From CALAZP01 sp041164265 (GTDB lineage: Bacteria; Bacteroidota; Bacteroidia; Chitinophagales; Saprospiraceae): a stretch of DNA of 12,898 nt. The translations under genes and the position numbers were made by a program. The stretch is from contig JBEAPR010000023.1 of the NCBI GenBank assembly GCA_041164265.1, positions 1-12,898 on the forward strand, in the 5' to 3' direction. Each line of letters starts with the position of its first letter. The stretch's first letter is position 1. A model generated the notes under the pieces. That model did not search any database and was not told where the DNA came from. It worked only from the letters and a program-made list of their open reading frames with translations. Shown here piece after piece: positions 7,787-12,898 of this stretch.

Positions 7787-8323
7787 ATGAAATCACAAAG
7801 CCTGCTTTTAATTCCAATATACCTCCTTTTAGGAATCATTGTTTGTTGCTCAAAAGAAACATTAAAAGAAGAAGATAATGTATCTTCAGAACTAAATAAA
7901 GCCATAGCCATTCAAGTTTTAAAAAATACGAATGTGTTGAGAAAAGAAAAGGGACTCACTGAACTTTCCCAAAATGAAGAAATGGATAAGCTAGCTACTT
8001 ACCATAGTGAAAATATGGTGTCTGAAGGTTTTTTTGATCATGTTGATACTCAAGGGAACTCACCTTCTTCTAGAGCTGATCTTTTTGGTTACAAGTGGTC
8101 TACTATTGGTGAAAATATTGCTAAAATTCCCTGGTTTGAAAATGTGATTTCTTGTGGTGATACTCGAAGTAAAGATGCAATTGCTCAATGTGTGGTTGAT
8201 GGGTGGAAAAACTCCCCTGGGCATTATAGAAATATAATAGGAGATTATACAGAACTAGGAGTGGGTGTGGTCTTTAGCCAAGACAGTATGGTTTATTTTA
8301 CGCAAGTATTTAGAACCCCCTAG
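7787..8323 (+). CDS. CAP (SCP/PR-1-like) domain lipoprotein
   Basis: The protein is 178 residues from the ATG at 7787. An in-frame TTG at 7778 would add three residues, but it falls inside a -7-like element, so I prefer the ATG. A hydrophobic signal (residues 5-19) ends in Cys20-Cys21, either of which could be lipidated; the lipobox is imperfect. The CAP fold spans about residues 40-176. It keeps the family's cavity residues H85 (FFDHVD), E109 (IGENIA) and H146 (NSPGHYRN), followed by ELGVGV and a closing YFTQVF strand. C123 and C135 may form a disulfide. Bacterial CAP proteins are exported and their biochemical role is mostly unknown. The stop codon directly abuts that of the convergent YkuK-like gene. 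Confidence 0.9.
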   Translation: MKSQSLLLIPIYLLLGIIVCCSKETLKEEDNVSSELNKAIAIQVLKNTNVLRKEKGLTELSQNEEMDKLATYHSENMVSEGFFDHVDTQGNSPSSRADLFGYKWSTIGENIAKIPWFENVISCGDTRSKDAIAQCVVDGWKNSPGHYRNIIGDYTELGVGVVFSQDSMVYFTQVFRTP

Positions 8324-8773
8324 TTACTTACAATGGTAATCTGCTGCTCGGGTTGCAATTTGATTGTTTGGCTTTACATTTACTTTATAGCCTAATGAAT
8401 TCGCCCAACCCTTAGCTGCTGAGATCAATTTGTTTGATTTAAAACTTTCATCTTCATTATAATCCATATCAATCTCAACTTTTACACTTACTTTTTGTGT
8501 TAACCATTCAGCAGTATCCACACTTAATTCAGCTTCTTTCCACAAACGTGTCCACATGTCTGTGATTTGCTTAACATTAGTTTTACTTAATATATAATGA
8601 ACTCCTCTGCTTCCTAAACGAAAGGCAATAACTGTTGTATATTTTGTTTGTTTATTGATGTTTTGAGAATCTGTACCTATATGAATTTCAGCATAGGGGA
8701 AATTTTTAATAACCCCAAGAGTATGAACTACAGGATCAACACGGTTACCTCTAATGTCTTTAAATAAAAGCAT
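8324..8773 (-). CDS. Ribonuclease H-like YkuK family protein (DUF458)
   Basis: The 149-residue soluble protein has the YkuK/DUF458 pattern: HIGTDSQN (D35) on the first strand, VEIDMDYNED (E100, D102, D104) in the middle, KSNKLISAAKGWANSLGYKVNVKP (fragments at residues 112-134) and a terminal ATRAADYHCK (D145). D35, one of the E100/D102/D104 acids and D145 are plausible metal-binding residues of an RNase H-like fold. The function of the family is unknown; nuclease activity is inferred from fold. The length is usual for the family. It is divergent from the ABA4-like gene with a 54-bp spacer and ends base-to-base against the CAP-domain gene, leaving no room for a terminator between them. Confidence 0.85.
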   Translation of the reverse strand: MLLFKDIRGNRVDPVVHTLGVIKNFPYAEIHIGTDSQNINKQTKYTTVIAFRLGSRGVHYILSKTNVKQITDMWTRLWKEAELSVDTAEWLTQKVSVKVEIDMDYNEDESFKSNKLISAAKGWANSLGYKVNVKPNNQIATRAADYHCK

Positions 8774-8785
8774 AAATCAACCTCT

Positions 8786-8804
8786 AAATTAAAAATATTA
8801 ATTT
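8786..8804. promoter_or_regulatory. AT-rich inverted repeat in a divergent spacer
   Basis: AAATTAA and TTAATTT form a perfect 7-bp inverted repeat around a 5-base centre. It lies midway between the divergent starts of the YkuK-like and ABA4-like genes. TTAATTTG at 8798-8805 also resembles a -7 element for the rightward gene, with one mismatch. Its all-AT composition makes chance occurrence fairly likely. Confidence 0.2.
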
Positions 8805-8827
8805 GCCCTAACTAAATAGAAATAAAA

Positions 8828-9259
8828 ATGACAACTATCCTTTTCTCAATTTGCAATACGGGAATACTTTTAGTTTGGGGAATCTTACTTTTTTTACCTC
8901 GATGGAAAGGAGCTGAATTATTAATACAATTTCCATGGATTCCTTTCGTCTTAAGCTTTTTTTACCTTTATTTTATTGTTCTATCTGGAGGGTTAAACGA
9001 TTCAGATTTCACCACTTTGACAGGAATTCAAAAAGCATTTCAAAATGCTTCTTTAGAATCTACAGCAGCTGGATGGTTACATTATCTGGCCTTTGATTTT
9101 TGGGTAGGAACATGGATAATTCGCCATAGCAGAAAACACAAAATAAGTCATATAAAAATTTTCCTTCCTTTGTTAGCTACCTTTCTATTAGGACCAGTTG
9201 GAATTTTATTTTATACTATTCTGTATTGGAGTAATCGGATAATTACGAAGGCCAATTAA
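8828..9259 (+). CDS. ABA4-like family membrane protein (DUF4281)
   Basis: The 143-residue protein has four predicted membrane helices at about residues 3-23, 35-53, 81-98 and 109-133. The third helix holds the family's GWLHYLAFDFWVG motif (82-94), and the fourth ends with GPVGILFY (122-129). The plant member ABA4 is needed for neoxanthin formation in the chloroplast. In bacteria the family is widespread and its role is unknown, though a link to carotenoids or another membrane lipid is conceivable. No carotenoid gene is present in this window, so I do not assign a pathway. The start ATG follows an A-rich tract. The 3' end overlaps the convergent OsmC-family gene by 17 bp. Confidence 0.82.
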   Translation: MTTILFSICNTGILLVWGILLFLPRWKGAELLIQFPWIPFVLSFFYLYFIVLSGGLNDSDFTTLTGIQKAFQNASLESTAAGWLHYLAFDFWVGTWIIRHSRKHKISHIKIFLPLLATFLLGPVGILFYTILYWSNRIITKAN

Positions 9260-9647
9260 AAAGAACATTCTGCTGAATATCAGGATGCAAGGAATGCGCA
9301 ACAGGACAAGTTAAAGCCGCTCGTTCTAAAAGGGTTTGCGTTTTAGAATCAAAGCTAGTGTTGAATGTCAAATGAATTATTAAGGAGGTGATTCTACGCG
9401 GATTAGTTCCCATAATTTTAGTAATTTCTGCATACGTTCCTGTAAGGTCAATTCCCATATCTCGCGCTTTTATTCCCATAATAGTAATCATACAAGAGGC
9501 CAAAGCCGTAGCAACAATATCGGTAGGTGAAAAGGCTTCTCCCTTTCCTTGGTTGTCTTTTGGAGCATCTGTGAAGATGATCTCTTTGGAAGCAAGGTGC
9601 TGTGCCTCAGTTCGTAAATCACCTAAATAAGTAACTTTACTTGTCAT
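9243..9647 (-). CDS. OsmC family protein (peroxiredoxin-like)
   Basis: The 134-residue protein has the OsmC/Ohr/YhfA architecture. The family's two reactive cysteines are present as C52 (ALASCMIT) and C114 (LTCPVAHSL), preceded by the typical GEAFSPTDIVATAL segment (36-49). Related proteins reduce organic hydroperoxides with thiol cofactors in the cytoplasm; the short YhfA-like branch seen here is less well characterised. The gene is translationally coupled to the upstream small membrane protein: its ATG overlaps that gene's TGA as ATGA. Its 3' end overlaps the convergent ABA4-like gene by 17 bp. The identification is secure at family level. Confidence 0.92.
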   Translation of the reverse strand: MTSKVTYLGDLRTEAQHLASKEIIFTDAPKDNQGKGEAFSPTDIVATALASCMITIMGIKARDMGIDLTGTYAEITKIMGTNPRRITSLIIHLTFNTSFDSKTQTLLERAALTCPVAHSLHPDIQQNVLFNWPS

Positions 9648-9892
9648 AAGCTAGTCAATTTTTGATAAATTAATTGTCCGAGTGTACTCCCTATACCCAG
9701 AAGTATAGGATAGGCAAAAAAAAGCCAAAGAATGTCTTTTAGCTCAAGAGAATTCCAATACGAATTGGAATGCGTAAGCCCTTGAATCAAATCATACCAA
9801 GTCTTACACTGAATTTTAGATGCCATTCCATTGGCCAGAATTGCAACTATTAACACCGTTACCCCTATACAATATAAACGAATCACATTCAA
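9644..9892 (-). CDS. Small two-helix membrane protein of unknown function
   Basis: I do not recognise a named family. The product of up to 82 residues has two hydrophobic segments, about residues 3-21 and 53-72. A soluble stretch of about 30 residues between them holds a Cys and several Trp residues. No in-frame ATG precedes residue 23. The start must be TTG at 9892 or GTG at 9886, because an in-frame TGA lies three codons upstream. An ATG at 9886-9888 is out of frame and meets a stop at once. The ATGA overlap with the OsmC gene supports this frame being real. Topology and coupling suggest an accessory membrane protein, but no function can be claimed. Confidence 0.65.
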   Translation of the reverse strand: MNVIRLYCIGVTVLIVAILANGMASKIQCKTWYDLIQGLTHSNSYWNSLELKDILWLFFAYPILLGIGSTLGQLIYQKLTSL

Positions 9893-9941
9893 AAGTAATC
9901 AACTTTAAAGAGTAATGTGTAATTTAGGGTCAAACAAAAAA

Positions 9942-10109
9942 ATGAATTGGAAAAAGTTAGCTAAAACCTTCTTTTTTGTGGCATCCTTATTATGTGGTAT
10001 CGTAGTTAGTATTATGTATACCAAGCTCACATTTATTGATTGGCCCTATGTTTTTGGATGCATAATCTTTTTGGTGATAGCCCTTCTAATTCCAAACAAT
10101 AAAAGTTAA
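9942..10109 (+). CDS. Small two-helix membrane protein of unknown function
   Basis: From the ATG at 9942 the product is 55 residues. A basic N-terminus (MNWKKLAK) is followed by hydrophobic segments at about residues 9-26 and 33-50 joined by a short loop containing DWP. I prefer this start because a CAAACAAAAAA tract directly precedes it, a good flavobacterial initiation context, and because the protein then begins with a lysine-rich cap. An in-frame ATG at 9915 would add nine polar residues. The M20 amidohydrolase gene starts 17 bp after the stop, so co-transcription is likely. I do not recognise the family, and the function is unknown. Confidence 0.6.
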   Translation: MNWKKLAKTFFFVASLLCGIVVSIMYTKLTFIDWPYVFGCIIFLVIALLIPNNKS

Positions 10110-10126
10110 ATCAAAGTTTCTATCGA

Positions 10127-11557
10127 ATGAAAAAAATAATTTATTTCTTATTGACTCTTGGAGCAATAACACCCATTTTTGGCCAAAATAAAAAGAACTT
10201 AAAAAACGAAGTTATTGCCGATGTAGAAAAGCAAAAAAATGAACTTATTACAATTAGTGATACCATTTGGGGGGCAGCTGAAATTGCCTTTCAAGAAACT
10301 GTTTCTTCGGAAACTTTAATTGCTTATGCAAAGGCAAATGGGTTTGAGGTTGAAGAGGGTGTTGCGGATACTCCTACGGCTTTTGTAGCTACCTACGGAT
10401 CAGGAAAACCCGTAATTGGAATTTTAGGCGAGTTTGATGCCTTACCAGGGATTTCTCAAAAAACTGTTCCTGAAAAAACCCCATTACATCCAGGCGCAGC
10501 AGGACATGGATGTGGACATAATCTTTTTGGCACAGCGAGTCTAGGAGCTGCCGTAGCTATTAAAAACTTAATTGCTGAAGGAAAATTAAAAGGGACAGTG
10601 AAATTTTTTGGCACTCCTGCAGAAGAGAAATTTTTTGGAAAATTATGGATGGCCCGTGCCGGTCTTTTTGATGACTTAGATGCCTGTATGGACTGGCATC
10701 CGGCAGATGAAACTGAAGCCGACGTACAGAGCTCTCTTGCTTTAGTTGATTTTAAAGTAGAATTTTTTGGGCAAACCGCTCATGCATCTGCAGATCCATG
10801 GAATGGGAAAAGTGCATCTGATGCTCTAGAGCTCTACACACATGGAATCAATGCGTATAGAGAGCATATTAAACCCACTGTGCGTATTCACTATCATATT
10901 CAAGACGGCGGACAGGTGGTTAATGTAGTACCTGATTACGCCAGATTATGGGTCCGTGTCCGCGATACCAAACGAGAGGGAATGAATGAAGTTTACCAAC
11001 GCGTAATGGAAATGGCTCAAGGAGCTGCAATACTTGCCGATGTGAAACATGAAATCAATTTAATTTCAGGGATTCATGAAATTTTACCCAATCGCTCAGG
11101 GGGTGAGGCAGTACAAAAGAATCTTGAAATATTAGGCGATATTCAATATTCAGAGGAAGAAAACAAATTTGCGTTTAAAATTCAAGAAGCTACAGGAAAA
11201 CCCAAAATAGGGATAGATGGAAAAATACGCCCTTTAAAAGAAACAGCAGAACACCCAATGGGTGGATCAACAGATGTTGGTGATGTAAGTTTTATTGTCC
11301 CTGTGGTTCGATTGGGAGTAACTACTGCTCCAAAAGGAACACCTTGGCATTCATGGGCCGTAGTTGCATGCGGGGGAATGTCTATTGGCCACAAAGGAAT
11401 GTTATATGCAGCAAAAGCGTTAAGCATGACTATGGTTGATTTATTTACAGATAAAGCACTTTTAGACTTGGTAAAGCAAGAATTTAAAGAACGTAAAGGA
11501 TCTTATCAATATGAAGGGTTATTACCTCCAGGACCACCTCCTGTTGGACAAGAATAA
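10127..11557 (+). CDS. Exported M20D-type amidohydrolase (AbgB/p-aminobenzoyl-glutamate hydrolase-like)
   Basis: The 476-residue metalloenzyme should hydrolyse an N-acyl or amide bond, possibly to a glutamate-type amino acid. A signal peptide (residues 1-19 or so, ending IFG before Q20) directs it to the periplasm. The catalytic domain shows GEFDALPG (101-108), GHGCGHN with C129 and H131, PAEE with E166/E167 and DWHPAD with H191. The dimerisation domain begins about residue 205 and includes H219 (QTAHAS). STDVGD (381-386), PWHSW (H408) and GHKGM (H422) complete the site. The tail LLPPGPPPVGQE resembles the proline-rich ends of other AbgB-like amidohydrolases. The location argues against its being the cytoplasmic deacetylase of the DgcA product. 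The exact substrate is unknown. Confidence 0.9.
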   Translation: MKKIIYFLLTLGAITPIFGQNKKNLKNEVIADVEKQKNELITISDTIWGAAEIAFQETVSSETLIAYAKANGFEVEEGVADTPTAFVATYGSGKPVIGILGEFDALPGISQKTVPEKTPLHPGAAGHGCGHNLFGTASLGAAVAIKNLIAEGKLKGTVKFFGTPAEEKFFGKLWMARAGLFDDLDACMDWHPADETEADVQSSLALVDFKVEFFGQTAHASADPWNGKSASDALELYTHGINAYREHIKPTVRIHYHIQDGGQVVNVVPDYARLWVRVRDTKREGMNEVYQRVMEMAQGAAILADVKHEINLISGIHEILPNRSGGEAVQKNLEILGDIQYSEEENKFAFKIQEATGKPKIGIDGKIRPLKETAEHPMGGSTDVGDVSFIVPVVRLGVTTAPKGTPWHSWAVVACGGMSIGHKGMLYAAKALSMTMVDLFTDKALLDLVKQEFKERKGSYQYEGLLPPGPPPVGQE

Positions 11558-11579
11558 ATGGAATATATAATAAAAGTAT

Positions 11580-11622
11580 TGCGGGTTAGGTCATCCAATG
11601 GCGTTCCCGCATTTCTTTTTTT
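11580..11622 (+). terminator. Possible intrinsic terminator after the M20 gene
   Basis: TGCGGG (11580-11585) pairs with CCCGCA (11606-11611) around a 20-base loop that can add a small CAT/ATG pairing. A run TTTCTTTTTTT follows at 11612-11622. It begins 23 bases after the M20 stop. Most of it lies inside the 3' coding end of the convergent symporter gene. The stem is short and the loop long, so strength is uncertain. Confidence 0.35.
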
Positions 11623-12893
11623 ACCTTCCCAGATAAATACACTACCGCAATCATATTAGGAATACTCATCAGGGCAAAAGAAAGATCTATTATTCCAACA
11701 ACAATTTCTACGGTAACTAATGCTGAAAAAATAATACTACCAATATAAAAGTAGTTATACAAATACCCCCATTTTGGCCGAGTAAGGAATCCAAAGCACT
11801 TTACTCCATAATAAGAGTATGTAAAAAGAGTAGAAATTCCAAAAACAAATACCATGAGCAATAATAATATATCCCCAAAACCAAAAAAAGCACGTCTAAA
11901 AGCTTCGAGAGTAAGCACAATACCATTCAACCCTTCAACGGTATAGGCTCCAGTAATAATTACAATCAATCCGGTGATGGTACAAACTAAACCTGTATCA
12001 AGTAATGGGCCTAACATAGCGACAAGACCCTCATCAGTTCCTAATTTACTTTGTGATTGTCCGTGGTACATAGGCGCATTTCCAACGCCACTTTCATTTG
12101 AAAAAACTGCACGACGTACACCTAAAATAACTAACCCCCAAAACCCCCCAGCTACAGCCGTTTTTAAATTAAATGCTTCGGTTAAGATCAGTTTAAAAGA
12201 AGGCAGTATCGCCTCAAAATGGGTAAAAAGAATATATCCTCCCAAAACCATATACAATAATACCATTAAAGGGACCAAATTCGATGTGACACGCACTATG
12301 GTTTGTAACCCTCCAAAAATAACAAAAGCACTAGCCAAAGAGAGGCCTATCCCTATTAGAAACTTCCATTGAAAAGTAGAAAAATTTCCCATTTCTTCTG
12401 GCCGAATCACATCCATAAAAGTTTGAGTAAGTTGATTTGCAGTAAATGCAGGAAGGACTCCAAATAATCCTGCAACTGAAAACCAAATGGCCAAGGGCTT
12501 CCCCCATTTCTGAATACCTAAATGCATATAATACATAGGGCCCCCTATGGGTGAGCCGTCAGAGTCAATAGTGCGAAGTTGAACAGCTAATGAACAAGAG
12601 TAAAATTTAATAACCATTCCTAGTAATGCGGTAAGCCACATCCAAACAAGTACTCCGGGACCTCCCATATGAATGGCAATGGCAACACCAGAAATATTCC
12701 CTAAACCCACCGTTGCTGCCAATACAGCTGAAAGAGCTTGAAATCTAGAAATACCAAGTTGGCTGTCTTTTGTTTGAAGAAGTTGAAATCCCTTTTTTAT
12801 TTTGAACAATGGAACCCCTTTACTGTGAAAGAGCAAATAAATTCCTCCACCAATGACAACAAATAACATCATCCACTCTAGAGGGCGAATCAT
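11586..12893 (-). CDS. Alanine/glycine:cation symporter (AGCS) family protein
   Basis: The 435-residue polytopic inner-membrane protein should import alanine, glycine or a related amino acid with sodium. Family signatures are the FQALSAVLAATVGLGNISGVA region (51-71), GGPGVLVWMW (77-86), IGGPMYYM (116-123) and FSNESGVGNAPM (264-275). About ten or eleven membrane segments are apparent. The ATG at 12893 is five bases from the window edge, so an upstream start or the promoter cannot be judged. The N-terminal helix (5-22) resembles the normal family start, and the length is at the short end of the family's range. Some AGCS members also carry D-alanine. The gene converges on the M20 amidohydrolase gene with a 28-bp gap. 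Confidence 0.92.
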   Translation of the reverse strand: MIRPLEWMMLFVVIGGGIYLLFHSKGVPLFKIKKGFQLLQTKDSQLGISRFQALSAVLAATVGLGNISGVAIAIHMGGPGVLVWMWLTALLGMVIKFYSCSLAVQLRTIDSDGSPIGGPMYYMHLGIQKWGKPLAIWFSVAGLFGVLPAFTANQLTQTFMDVIRPEEMGNFSTFQWKFLIGIGLSLASAFVIFGGLQTIVRVTSNLVPLMVLLYMVLGGYILFTHFEAILPSFKLILTEAFNLKTAVAGGFWGLVILGVRRAVFSNESGVGNAPMYHGQSQSKLGTDEGLVAMLGPLLDTGLVCTITGLIVIITGAYTVEGLNGIVLTLEAFRRAFFGFGDILLLLMVFVFGISTLFTYSYYGVKCFGFLTRPKWGYLYNYFYIGSIIFSALVTVEIVVGIIDLSFALMSIPNMIAVVYLSGKVKKEMRERHWMT

Positions 12894-12898
12894 GTTTT

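Noticed and set aside
10127..11557. M20 amidohydrolase as the N-acetyl-L-Glu deacetylase of the DgcN-DgcA route.
   Set aside because: It carries a signal peptide, while the route's intermediates are cytoplasmic, and it is AbgB-like and not ArgE-like.
11974..12372. 132-codon open frame on the plus strand within the symporter gene.
   Set aside because: It lies opposite conserved AGCS motifs and has no start context or family resemblance.
1..12898. A defence island, prophage, insertion sequence or CRISPR array.
   Set aside because: No transposase, integrase, phage, nuclease-effector or toxin genes and no spaced direct repeats are seen; the genes are ordinary metabolic and envelope types.

Overview
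The window looks like chromosomal DNA from a flavobacterium or close relative (Bacteroidota). It is AT-rich and genes often start behind A-rich tracts instead of GGAGG sites. Three proteins carry lipoprotein-type signal peptides, and several spacers contain matches to the Bacteroidota -7 element TAnnTTTG. An ABA4-like protein and small two-helix membrane proteins fit the same group. These are inferences; no marker gene or RNA gene is present. I see no mobile element, CRISPR array, tRNA or rRNA. No gene-free stretch exceeds about 125 bases.

Layout. 1-1570: a leftward M81 (MlrC-like) lipoprotein. 1571-1691: a divergent spacer with overlapping inverted repeats. 1692-4607: a two-gene sugar unit, a sugar-porter MFS transporter followed by a GH32 beta-fructosidase lipoprotein. 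4608-4729: a spacer with a perfect 14-bp palindrome over a possible promoter. 4730-6812: an enolase-superfamily racemase/epimerase overlapping a DUF1611/DgcN protein by 8 bp. 6809-7729: a leftward GhrA-like D-2-hydroxyacid dehydrogenase. 7787-8323: a CAP-domain lipoprotein. 8324-8773: a leftward YkuK/DUF458 RNase H-like protein. 8828-9259: an ABA4-like membrane protein. 9243-9892: a leftward pair, a small membrane protein and an OsmC-family protein. 9942-11557: a small membrane protein and an exported M20 amidohydrolase. 11586-12893: a leftward AGCS amino-acid:sodium symporter.

How it may work together. GH32 would release fructose from fructans or sucrose-type glycans outside the cytoplasm and the MFS porter would import it. 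The DgcA/DgcN-type pair matches the N-acetylation/racemisation route from D-glutamate to N-acetyl-L-glutamate described in marine Proteobacteria and haloarchaea. However, the racemase has the C-terminal DxD motif typical of L-Ala-D/L-Glu dipeptide epimerases, so the substrate (N-acetyl-Glu or a peptidoglycan dipeptide) is open. The M81 lipoprotein, exported M20 amidohydrolase and AGCS symporter suit scavenging of peptide- or amide-bound amino acids. This functional theme is inference, because these genes are separate transcription units.

The region is tightly packed. Three convergent gene pairs overlap or abut. I do not see a clear new defence or mobile system; the best leads are the D-Glu/dipeptide pair with its palindrome and the convergent 3' ends.
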